A DNA stretch of 6,703 nt from Flectobacillus sp049240685 (GCF_049240685.1 NZ_JBMLSD010000396.1:1-6703); one strand, 5' to 3'; shown: positions 1 through 6,568, counted from the first letter of the stretch. Notes: generated by a model from the sequence alone, not told the origin. Program-made: numbers and translations.

Positions 1-2
1 TA

Positions 3-97
3 GGGACAAGGCAATAGGCACAAGGCAAAGCGTGTTAAAATGTTTTTAACGACCACGGACAAGCATTTTTCCCAAAGCCCACCGCCGAAAGCCTATA
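3..97 (+). repeat. Heptamer-phased intergenic repeat, copy A
   Basis: The left block has GG-starting heptamers beginning at 3, 10, 17 and 24 (GGCAATA, GGCACAA and GGCAAAG are the last three). A core around 33-47 reads TGTTAAAATGTTTTT. The right block has GCC at 77, 84 and 91, again exactly 7 bp apart. The left G-rich and right C-rich blocks are roughly complementary, so a transcript could fold into a long imperfect hairpin in several registers. The core and last left heptamer recur at 2006-2030 and 6634-6656, which shows a dispersed family. A 7-bp period argues against coding. The function is unknown. Confidence 0.7.
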
Positions 98-136
98 CTT
101 GACTTTTGATTATTAATATATTATAATCACTGGTAT

Positions 137-286
137 ACTATTAACCTGATTACTGGACAAATTTGAAGTTACTAGTTCAAGACTTAGTCTTGGACTCATT
201 TTTTTAACAGTTTTAAACTGTTTTTAAATATTCATTGAAAATTCTAAATACCTTTTCTCATTTTGTCCAGTAATCAGACTATTAAC
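137..286. mobile_element. Miniature inverted-repeat element (132 bp) with 9-bp target duplication
   Basis: The element spans 146-277. Its ends are a perfect 16-bp inverted repeat: CTGATTACTGGACAAA at 146-161 and its reverse complement at 262-277. Immediately outside both ends is the same 9-bp direct repeat, ACTATTAAC (137-145 and 278-286), as expected for a target-site duplication. It contains no reading frame, only two hairpins: arms 174-183/187-196 (10 bp with one G-U pair, loop TTA) and arms 206-212/216-222 (7 bp, loop TTA). It is therefore a non-autonomous element that a transposase encoded elsewhere must have moved. The CTGA terminus with a 9-bp duplication is the pattern of IS10/IS50-type IS4-family elements; that assignment is inference. 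Confidence 0.82.
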
Positions 287-427
287 TAATAAAGTCTTCC
301 GTACTTACAATATGCATAGTGTCTGTAGCCTCGAGAGTATTATACTTAAAATCCGCTATTTCTTCTTTACAAAAATCATTGTCAAAAGTAAAATAATCTC
401 TTTTTGTAAGTTAAAAATAAGAATCAT
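282..427 (-). pseudogene. Possible broken small reading frame, unrecognised
   Basis: On the minus strand an open stretch of 42 codons (410 down to 282) encodes an acidic, protein-like sequence containing RDYFTFDND and ending STEDFIS-stop, but it has no usable start codon. An ATG at 427-425 opens the neighbouring frame as MILIFNLQK. The two frames would join into one peptide of about 48 residues if the A5 run (T5 on the plus strand, 401-405) had one more base. This could be a small gene broken by a homopolymer indel, a sequencing error, or chance in A/T-rich DNA. Its stop codon (282-284) lies inside the target duplication of the adjacent miniature element, so the insertion landed at its very end. 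I do not recognise the peptide. Confidence 0.2.
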
Positions 428-463
428 CCTGAATAATTAGAGGGGGACTTTTCTCCAATTTTT

Positions 464-510
464 CATCAAAAAAAGCGGTCAGAAAATGTATTCTGACCGC
501 TTTTTTGATG
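464..510. terminator. Bidirectional rho-independent terminator hairpin
   Basis: The arms at 464-484 and 491-510 are complementary apart from one extra A in the left A-run. The GC-containing stem is GCGGTCAGAA / TTCTGACCGC with a 6-base loop. It is flanked by seven A's on the left and six T's on the right, so it can terminate on either strand. On the minus strand it is the first strong terminator after the ferritin gene, about 127 bp beyond its stop. It could also stop plus-strand transcription entering from the left. Confidence 0.75.
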
Positions 511-636
511 AAACTAATATTTTACTTGCATTGGTACACAAGCATTGCCTCTCTTCTGCTGGAATAAACATTTGATAATAATCCTTCTATTGTCAATAAC
601 TCATGTTTGGGATGATATACCGAAATGTTTGACTGC

Positions 637-1164
637 TTATTTTTCGCCTCCAATTTTTCCAATTTCTTTATCCAAGGCAAACTTACCTGTAGCACTTTCT
701 ACATCAATCAAATCAAACAACTCTAGTGCACGACGCGCGTTTTTCTCTTCTTCTCTCTGTTCTACCACATACCACATCATGAATTGCTCGGTAGCATAAT
801 CGTTTTCTTCGCGACATTTGGCTACAATCTTATTGATTGCATTAGTTACCGCAATTTCACTTTGTAATGCAGCTTCAAATACGCTTTTGAAAGAAGGATA
901 TTCTTGAATTACCTCACCGATTGTAGGAGTGATAGCTGTGCCTCCAACTTCGTTGATGTATTTGAATAACTTAAGGAAATGTTCACGCTCTTCCTCCGCC
1001 TGAGCATAAAGATACTCAGCAGATTTTTCGAATCCATTACGGTCTAGCCAAGAAGCCATCGCTAAATACTTTTGCGAAGCCTCGGCTTCCATCTTACATT
1101 GTGCGTTTAGAGCGATTTCTATTTCTTCTTTTAAAGAAGTTCTTTGTCTCATCAAATCTTTCAT
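637..1164 (-). CDS. ftnA: Ferritin, non-haem iron storage protein
   Basis: This cytoplasmic ferritin of 175 residues, close to the usual bacterial length of 165-180, should oxidise Fe(II) at a dinuclear centre and store ferric mineral in a 24-subunit shell. The four-helix bundle is intact. By comparison with bacterial FtnA, the ferroxidase ligands are present: E26 (helix A), E59 and H62 in AEEEREH (helix B), E103 (helix C), and E135-Q136 with E139 in EQREEE (helix D). The protein lacks the haem-ligand pattern of bacterioferritin and is too long and wrongly patterned for Dps. The start at 1164 gives MKDLM. M5, at 1152, is an alternative start that would fit the family equally well. It is a single gene, divergent from the TetR gene, and its transcript probably ends at the hairpin at 464-510. 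The gene symbol follows the family, not a specific orthologue. Confidence 0.92.
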   Translation of the reverse strand: MKDLMRQRTSLKEEIEIALNAQCKMEAEASQKYLAMASWLDRNGFEKSAEYLYAQAEEEREHFLKLFKYINEVGGTAITPTIGEVIQEYPSFKSVFEAALQSEIAVTNAINKIVAKCREENDYATEQFMMWYVVEQREEEKNARRALELFDLIDVESATGKFALDKEIGKIGGEK

Positions 1165-1183
1165 ATCCTGATATAGCTTAATT

Positions 1184-1205
1184 TGTTATTACAATTATAA
1201 TAACA
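1184..1205. promoter_or_regulatory. Candidate operator palindrome upstream of ferritin
   Basis: Perfect 8-bp arms, TGTTATTA and TAATAACA, are separated by six bases (CAATTA) and lie 20-41 bp before the ferritin start in the ferritin/TetR gap. The size and symmetry fit a dimeric repressor, either the divergent TetR protein or an iron/peroxide regulator of the Fur/PerR family, whose sites are also A/T-rich. It does not match the 7-1-7 Fur or PerR consensus. No clear -7/-33 promoter was found on either side. Palindromes are common in A/T-rich DNA, so the call is tentative. Confidence 0.35.
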
Positions 1206-1217
1206 TATTTAGGATAA

Positions 1218-1230
1218 AAGTTTTAAACTT
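1218..1230. promoter_or_regulatory. Short 6-1-6 palindrome in the ferritin/TetR gap
   Basis: AAGTTT, one T, then AAACTT form a perfect 13-bp inverted repeat, 54-66 bp before the ferritin start and about 140 bp before the TetR start. It could be a second binding site in this divergent control region. The same AGTTTTAAACT string occurs inside the miniature element at 209-219, so it may simply be a frequent A/T-rich palindrome. Confidence 0.15.
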
Positions 1231-1369
1231 GGGGATTTTTGATAAAATTTGGAATTATTCTAATTATATTTAACCTTATGCCTCGTTGAAATCTTTCATT
1301 TGCCTAACCTGAAAAGACTAGACTGGCATTCGACATAACCACATTCAAAATACCTTATTATAAAATATT

Positions 1370-1942
1370 ATGAGAACCAAGGATGAAGTTAAAGAGAAAA
1401 TGATTTTGGAAAAGGCCTTAACCATGATTTCCAAAGTTGGGCTTTCTGGCTTAAAAATGAGTATACTAGCCAAAGAAGTTGGAGTAGCTACTGGAACTAT
1501 CTACATTTATTTTAAGGATAAAAGGGAGTTAATCAATCACTTGTATCTGTATTTGGTCAGGAAAGAAACAGAATTGTCATTTGAAAATGTCTATCAAGAT
1601 GGGAGCTTTGAATGTAAATTCAAATCGGCTTTAGATAAATATATTCGTAGAGTCGCTACCAATCCTGAGGTTCAGATATTTTTTGAGCAATATGCTAGAT
1701 CGCCTTACAACGAAGGCGATAATGATGCCATTATTGAGGAGGAAAACAAGGCGCTAAGACCTTTATTTGATTTAATAGAAATGGGACAGAATGAAGCTTT
1801 AATCAAAAATATCTCTTCCAATTTGATTATCATGATGTTGTGTGGAGCTGTCGGCGAGTTGTCTTGTCAGGTTCAACATTTGAATCAAACCGAAATTAAC
1901 GCTTGTATTGATATGATGTGGGACGCCATCGCGATTCATTAA
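1370..1942 (+). CDS. TetR/AcrR-family transcriptional regulator
   Basis: The product is a 190-residue one-component regulator of normal family length. The N-terminal DNA-binding domain (about residues 8-55) is classical TetR_N: a first helix ILEKALTMISKVGL, the turn LSGLKMSILAKEVGVA, and a recognition helix with the family signature ATGTIYIYFKDKREL (40-54). The remaining roughly 135 residues are all-helical and should hold the ligand pocket and dimer interface; this part varies widely and does not reveal the ligand. The ATG at 1370 places the helix-turn-helix at the usual distance from the N terminus. The leader is A/T-rich without a clear Shine-Dalgarno site. No efflux pump or metabolic operon follows. 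Possible targets are its own promoter, the divergent ferritin, or distant genes. Repression is the family norm, but an activator role cannot be excluded. Confidence 0.9.
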   Translation: MRTKDEVKEKMILEKALTMISKVGLSGLKMSILAKEVGVATGTIYIYFKDKRELINHLYLYLVRKETELSFENVYQDGSFECKFKSALDKYIRRVATNPEVQIFFEQYARSPYNEGDNDAIIEEENKALRPLFDLIEMGQNEALIKNISSNLIIMMLCGAVGELSCQVQHLNQTEINACIDMMWDAIAIH

Positions 1943-1991
1943 ATACTTAGGCAAGTTTAAGTAAGCGAGTAAAATTAGATTTTAGTTGTCA

Positions 1992-2080
1992 AGCTGTAGG
2001 CATTAGGCAAAGAATGTAAAATGGTTTTTTAGTGACGCTAACTATGTTTTTTGCCGAATGCCCTAAGCTGAAAGCTAAAG
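1992..2080 (+). repeat. Heptamer-phased intergenic repeat, copy B
   Basis: Left heptamers begin at 1992, 1999 (GGCATTA) and 2006 (GGCAAAG). The core at 2015-2031 reads TGTAAAATGGTTTTTTA. Right heptamers begin at 2053 (GCCGAAT), 2060 (GCCCTAA), 2067 (GCTGAAA) and 2074 (GCTAAAG). All are exactly 7 bp apart. The copy lies 50 bp after the TetR stop, in the junction where the TetR and sensor genes converge, and it has the same orientation as copies A and C. Left GGC and right GCC heptamers can pair as an imperfect stem. It may serve as a terminator or 3'-end structure for either gene; that role is inference. Confidence 0.7.
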
Positions 2081-2112
2081 AAAAAAGATGATTTTTATGA
2101 AATGTTAAAAAC

Positions 2113-2131
2113 TTAATGCCTATTGCCTAAC
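2113..2131 (-). repeat. Detached heptamer block next to the sensor gene stop
   Basis: GCC occurs at 2118 and 2125, 7 bp apart. Read on the minus strand this is AGGCAATAGGCATTA, which matches the left block of copy A (AGGCAATAGGCA at 9-20) in opposite orientation. It begins one base beyond the sensor's stop codon. Together with the left block of copy B (1992-2012) it forms an approximate inverted repeat around the whole junction. Confidence 0.5.
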
Positions 2132-5053
2132 TTAATCATTTCTTTGTGCCTTGTTTACAATGGTCTTTACAACATCGTCCAGCTCTTGAGCAGAGCTTTT
2201 TAGGTCGTTCAGAAGTTGGGAAGTTTCTTCGTCTAATTCCACCTCAGTTACCTCTAAAAAGTCAACAATTCCAAGAATCTTCGCTAAGGGTTGTCTCACT
2301 GCGTGAGACTGAAACCAAGCAATTTCTTGTAGTTGGTTGGTTTGTTTGTCTATTGTTTCCATTTTTTGCGTTATATCCGAGATGTCTTTTGCAAAACAAG
2401 CCACCCCTGTAATATTTCCCTGATGGTCATAAATCGGGTTGAAGTTTACAATAGCTTTAAGGCTTTTTCCTCCTTTATGATAAGACTCCCAATCTTCGAT
2501 AACAGAGTGAGGTTCGCCACTCATACATTTTTTATAGTACTCAAACCACCGATTTTTTATTTCTTCACTCAGATTTTCTCTGACGACTTTTAAGTCTAAA
2601 ATCGAGGTACTCCCTACCAAATCTGCCAACATTGCATAGTAGGCTTTATTTGCAATAGTAACGTTGTAATCTTTATCTACAGACCAAATAAGTTCGGAAG
2701 TAGCATTAATAATAGCCTCTAGGTTTTTTTGCATTGTAGCAATTGCAAGGCTATGTTCTTTGGCAAGAGTTATATCTCGTATATACACCGTTAATCCCTC
2801 GTTTGAAGGATAAGCAGTTGATTCAATCCAAATTTTTTGTGTAGAAATGTAGGTTTCCAAAAATAAGGAACTCTGCAATTTTGAAGCATTTTGAATAAGA
2901 GCAGCAAGTTCAGGTGCTTGATTTTCGAGCAATTCCAAGCAGTTTTGGTTGATGATAACCTTTTTAGGAATACCCAAAATTCGTTCAGCCGAGGCGTTCC
3001 AATAACTTACGTTCCAATTTTTATCTATGGAGATAAACCCATCGGTAATACTTTCGAGCATATTGCGGGTTTGGTCGGCATTCTTTAAAATTAAATCAGT
3101 CTGAATCTTGAGTTCAGTCACGTCTCGACCAATAACAAAAACTTGTTTCCCGTTTGGGTCTGGTACTGCAACCCATGCAAAATGCCTATACTCGCCTGAT
3201 TTTGTTTTATACCTATTGGCATGTGCTCTGACAATTTCACCCTGATATAACTTTGCTATTTGTTCCAGAGAAGATTCCATATCTTCAGGATGAATCAAAT
3301 CAGCGAACTTATAACTTTTCAGCTCTTCTACGGAATACCCAAGAACTGTTGAAAAAGCAGGATTGGTTTTGATTAAATATCCGTTTTTATCGGCAATACA
3401 AATGAGGTCGGCTGAGTAATTGAAAAGACTTGACAACTCTTCGCGAGCCTTAACTTTCTCAATTAAGTTGCCGAGGGTACTTGCAACATTTGATAATATG
3501 GTAACCAAATAGGAATCATAAGATACTTTTTGGTCTGTTATCAAAATGATGATACCAAGAATTTGGTCACTTCCAGGTGCTTCGAATATAGGAATTGATA
3601 CAGCAGTATAGTTAAGGCTGGGGTCTAACAATTCCTGTCGGCTAAAGCTTTCATGATAATAGAGATTGTCAAACCAAAAAGCATTTTTTTCTAACCAAGA
3701 ATTATTTGAAATACTCCTTTCTTTAAAGCCTCTGGCTCTATTTCGGGACATTTCCGCAAAATTGACAAATTGTGGGTTGTTTGGATCAGCGGAAGCACTC
3801 GCAAGAAATAAAACTTGATTCTGCGAATCGGGAAGCCAAAACTCTACAACTTCCCAACCTGTAAACAATCGTATATTGTTGCTGATGGCGGCAAGTGTTT
3901 CTTTCAGTGTAAAAGCGTCTTTGATAGAAGATAATATTCGACTATTCAATTCATTTTCTCTGTTCTTTAGCTCCGTTTCGGTAACATCATTGAAAATATG
4001 TAAATGGATTCCTTCTCTAAGATTTGCAACCCCACGCCATGAAGCAATTTTTGTGAGTTTATTTTCAGATTTGATAGAAATTTTACCTTCATGCTTGCCA
4101 ATTTCTTGAAATTTCTTCCAAAGGCTCTCAAAAGGTGTATTAAATTCAGGAGAGGCAATTTGAGAAAGCGCTTTATTTTGTAATGATGATTTCGAAGAGT
4201 TAAAAAGCTCTTTGGCTGCTCTATTTCCTTCCAGTATGATGCCTTCGTTGTTGGTCAGAAGGATAGCATCTGTTGAATTTTCAAAAATTAAAAAGAGTTG
4301 TTTGGAGGCAACATTTCGTTCTTGTTCCGCCTTTACGCGAGAGGTTACATCGTGTGCTAATACCAAAACAGCCTCAGTATTTTTGTAAATCGTATGATGG
4401 GAGGTAAGTTCGACATAAATAATCTCCCCCGATTTGGTCTTGTGTGTTTCGGTAGGTAGTGTATTTACAGCTTCGGATTCGGGAAGTTTTATGGCAAGCT
4501 GCTCGATGTTGAGTTGATAAAACTCTTTGGTGGAATAACCATATTTTTGACAAGCTGCTTTGTTTACCTTAATAAATTTTTTACTCTCAGGATTATACAG
4601 CCACATGGGTAGTGGATTTGCATCAAATAGTTGTTTGTAATCGTTGGCAACTCTTTTAAATCGATTTCTGAGATTTTGTCTTTCGCGGGCAAAGAAAAGG
4701 TTTTTTTCAATATCTTGATTAATAAAGTCATGCAGCAAAAGACAGTCTTGTACTCCTGCCTCGAGTAAGAGCTTCTGGGTAGCAGGATGTAAGATATCAC
4801 AAAGCGCAATCAAAGTTGAGCTGGCAAATAATTTAGAAACAAATTCAGTTTGTTTAAAAATCAATTTTTCAGTTTGAATCGCTGTAACATCAATGAATAT
4901 ATAATCTGGCTTAGATTTTATTAAAGACTTTAAAAATCGAGTTTCGTATAAATCAAAATGGCCTGAGGAAAGAATTCCCAAGCTTTGTAGTTTTTGATTT
5001 ATGAGACTTATAGTTTCAGTGTTCTGACTTAAAGTAAGGGCTTTTCGAAACAT
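2132..5053 (-). CDS. Multi-PAS/GAF sensor with His-box region but no ATPase domain
   Basis: The product is a 973-residue soluble protein with no membrane helix, so it should sense a cytoplasmic signal. Approximate order of domains: degenerate receiver-like domain (1-125), PAS (137-240), PAS (249-365), GAF (371-533), PAS (538-650, with HPED at 588-591), PAS (660-766), PAS (774-895), then a dimerisation/histidine region (905-970). The last contains IAWFQSHAVRQPL with H917 where a phosphoacceptor sits. The receiver-like part keeps D55 in YIFIDV but lacks the acidic pair near the N terminus and the usual lysine. There are no N, G1 or G2 boxes of a HATPase, and the protein stops about three residues after the two-helix region. 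Similar Bacteroidota proteins ending this way exist as far as I recall. It could be phosphorylated by another kinase, dimerise with one, or signal without phosphotransfer. It is transcribed alone, convergent with TetR. Confidence 0.85.
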   Translation of the reverse strand: MFRKALTLSQNTETISLINQKLQSLGILSSGHFDLYETRFLKSLIKSKPDYIFIDVTAIQTEKLIFKQTEFVSKLFASSTLIALCDILHPATQKLLLEAGVQDCLLLHDFINQDIEKNLFFARERQNLRNRFKRVANDYKQLFDANPLPMWLYNPESKKFIKVNKAACQKYGYSTKEFYQLNIEQLAIKLPESEAVNTLPTETHKTKSGEIIYVELTSHHTIYKNTEAVLVLAHDVTSRVKAEQERNVASKQLFLIFENSTDAILLTNNEGIILEGNRAAKELFNSSKSSLQNKALSQIASPEFNTPFESLWKKFQEIGKHEGKISIKSENKLTKIASWRGVANLREGIHLHIFNDVTETELKNRENELNSRILSSIKDAFTLKETLAAISNNIRLFTGWEVVEFWLPDSQNQVLFLASASADPNNPQFVNFAEMSRNRARGFKERSISNNSWLEKNAFWFDNLYYHESFSRQELLDPSLNYTAVSIPIFEAPGSDQILGIIILITDQKVSYDSYLVTILSNVASTLGNLIEKVKAREELSSLFNYSADLICIADKNGYLIKTNPAFSTVLGYSVEELKSYKFADLIHPEDMESSLEQIAKLYQGEIVRAHANRYKTKSGEYRHFAWVAVPDPNGKQVFVIGRDVTELKIQTDLILKNADQTRNMLESITDGFISIDKNWNVSYWNASAERILGIPKKVIINQNCLELLENQAPELAALIQNASKLQSSLFLETYISTQKIWIESTAYPSNEGLTVYIRDITLAKEHSLAIATMQKNLEAIINATSELIWSVDKDYNVTIANKAYYAMLADLVGSTSILDLKVVRENLSEEIKNRWFEYYKKCMSGEPHSVIEDWESYHKGGKSLKAIVNFNPIYDHQGNITGVACFAKDISDITQKMETIDKQTNQLQEIAWFQSHAVRQPLAKILGIVDFLEVTEVELDEETSQLLNDLKSSAQELDDVVKTIVNKAQRND

Positions 5054-5088
5054 AATATTGGCGGTGATAAAGAATTAAGCCTATTAGT

Positions 5089-5096
5089 CAAATATA
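5089..5096 (-). promoter_or_regulatory. Candidate Bacteroidota -7 element for the sensor gene
   Basis: Read on the minus strand, 5096-5089 is TATATTTG, an exact match to the TAnnTTTG -7 consensus used by the primary sigma factor in Bacteroidota. It would give a 5' leader of about 30 bases before the start at 5053. No TTG is found at the -33 position, so support is partial. Confidence 0.4.
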
Positions 5097-5134
5097 CACT
5101 TTTTTAATAATTAAAGTATCATGTTTACCGAATA

Positions 5135-5257
5135 TACTTTCAATTAGTGAAGATTTTTTGGTATGAACGGAAGAAATTGCTATCTGTGTAAATTTTGACA
5201 TAAGATTACCTGCAAAAACTCATAAAAAAACATTTGATTTTAAGTATATTGAAAGTA
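5135..5257. promoter_or_regulatory. Widely spaced inverted 10-mer in the sensor/oxidoreductase gap
   Basis: TACTTTCAAT at 5135-5144 and its exact reverse complement ATTGAAAGTA at 5248-5257 flank the middle of the divergent promoter region. One copy lies 15 bp before the oxidoreductase start at 5273. The other lies just upstream of the candidate sensor -7 element. A protein binding both could link the two promoters. Chance occurrence in this A/T-rich gap is quite possible. Confidence 0.15.
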
Positions 5258-5272
5258 AACTATTCAAAAACT

Positions 5273-6568
5273 ATGAAAAGACGAGAATTTATCAAATTAT
5301 CAACCTCTGCTAGCCTTGCTTATTCGAGCTTACCGCTTTTGCCAGCTCTCTCTCATAAAAATTACCGATACAAAACTGCCCTCATAGGTTCAGGTTGGTG
5401 GGGTATGAATATTCTGCGTGAAGCAATTAGGGCAGGAGAGTCCCAAGTCGTTGCCTTGTGCGATGTCGATGAAATGCAGCTGACAAATGCCCAAAAAGAG
5501 GTCACAACGTTGTGTTCTGATAGTCCTAAGCTATATCGAGATTTCCGGGATTTGTTGCATAAAGAAAAACCAGAAATTGTGATTGTAGCAACACCCGACC
5601 ATTGGCACCCCTTGATTGCTATCGCAGCGATGAGCAGCGGAGCCCATGTGTATGTTGAAAAACCGATTGGACATACGATAATGGAGGGAAGGGCGATGGT
5701 CAATGCTGCTCGAAAATATGATAAAATTGTACAAGTGGGTACGCACAGGCGGGCTTCGCCTCATAATATTTCTGGAATGAATTTTATTCGCTCAGGAAAG
5801 GTAGGACAAATCGGGATGATACGTGCTTTTGTGCACTATGGAGGAGGCGCAGGTACAAAGATGCCCGATTCGGAGGTACCCAAAGGACTAGACTGGGATA
5901 TGTATTGTGGGCCAGCCTCGTTGATTCCTTACAATGGACTGATTCATCCTAAAGGCTTTAGACAATTTTTGAATTTTTCAAATGGACAACTTGGGGATTG
6001 GGGAATTCATTGGATGGATCAGATTCTATGGTGCATGGATGAAAAATATCCTCGTAAGATTTATTCTACGATGGCTAGACATATCCGAAAGGATACTACT
6101 GATGCTCCCGATATGCAGTTAGTCAATTACGAATTTGAAAATTTCCATGTATCGTGGGAACATCGTTTGTTCGGCGCTAACGAAGCCGAACATACCAATG
6201 TTGGTTGTTACTTTTATGGAACAGAAGGCACCTTTCATATGGGTTGGCAAGATGGTTGGACTTTTTATCCTGCAAATAAAAATAAACCCATTTTACACGA
6301 AAACCCAACCTTAAACAAGCCTGATGATCAAAATATCCGGGAGTTGTGGCATGATTTCTTAAGCTCTCTCAAGTCGCATCAACTTCCTATGTGTGATATC
6401 GAAATTGGTCACCGTTCTACCAATATGAGTCTTTTAGGAATGCTTTCTGCAAAAGTAGGTAGAAGTATTGTTTGGGATGGTGAAAAAGAGCTAGTTCTAA
6501 ATGATCCAGAGGCAAACAAATTATTGAGACGTGAGTATAGAAAACCTTGGGAGTACCCCTCGGTTTAG
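5273..6568 (+). CDS. Tat-exported Gfo/Idh/MocA-family oxidoreductase
   Basis: Starting at 5273, the product has 431 residues and begins MKRREFIKLS, a twin-arginine motif followed by a moderately hydrophobic stretch (about 11-26). It should therefore leave the cytoplasm folded with its cofactor bound. An in-frame ATG at 5234 would put 13 extra residues before the signal and is less likely. The NAD(P)-binding Rossmann domain has GSGWWG (39-44), D64 at the end of the second strand, ATPDHWH (106-112) and the family hallmark EKP (129-131). The C-terminal domain includes GLDWDMYCGPA (205-215) and GDWGIHWMD (241-249), where the family's catalytic histidine and aspartate lie. The GH109 glycosidase pattern was not recognised, so I prefer a dehydrogenase or oxidoreductase acting on a sugar, inositol or glycoside; the substrate is unknown. 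It is a single gene, divergent from the sensor. Confidence 0.88.
   Translation: MKRREFIKLSTSASLAYSSLPLLPALSHKNYRYKTALIGSGWWGMNILREAIRAGESQVVALCDVDEMQLTNAQKEVTTLCSDSPKLYRDFRDLLHKEKPEIVIVATPDHWHPLIAIAAMSSGAHVYVEKPIGHTIMEGRAMVNAARKYDKIVQVGTHRRASPHNISGMNFIRSGKVGQIGMIRAFVHYGGGAGTKMPDSEVPKGLDWDMYCGPASLIPYNGLIHPKGFRQFLNFSNGQLGDWGIHWMDQILWCMDEKYPRKIYSTMARHIRKDTTDAPDMQLVNYEFENFHVSWEHRLFGANEAEHTNVGCYFYGTEGTFHMGWQDGWTFYPANKNKPILHENPTLNKPDDQNIRELWHDFLSSLKSHQLPMCDIEIGHRSTNMSLLGMLSAKVGRSIVWDGEKELVLNDPEANKLLRREYRKPWEYPSV

Noticed and set aside
1..97. CRISPR-like array from the regularly spaced GGC/GCC units
   Set aside because: The unit is only 7 bp, there are no spacers, and the copies differ. It is a heptamer-phased repeat.
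441..463. Second terminator-like hairpin (GGGGA...TCTCC followed by AATTTTT)
   Set aside because: The stem is only five pairs including a G-U, and it lies directly beside the far stronger hairpin at 464-510.
545..799. 84-codon plus-strand frame overlapping the ferritin gene
   Set aside because: Its second half is antisense to the well-supported ferritin coding sequence, and the translation shows no family features.
2132..2134. Sensor gene as a simple frameshifted kinase with a HATPase domain lost downstream
   Set aside because: No HATPase motifs were found in the minus-strand translation below 2131 within the short gap, and the opposite strand is occupied by an intact TetR gene. A longer ancestral deletion cannot be excluded.
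2146..2593. Two plus-strand frames of 86-88 codons
   Set aside because: Both are antisense to the C-terminal part of the PAS/GAF sensor, whose domains are clear. They look like shadows of its codon use.
5234..5272. Upstream in-frame ATG for the oxidoreductase
   Set aside because: It would place 13 residues before the KRREFIK twin-arginine motif. Family members normally begin right at that motif.
5362..5764. Minus-strand frames of 77 and 113 codons
   Set aside because: They overlap the Rossmann domain of the oxidoreductase on the opposite strand and lack protein-like features.
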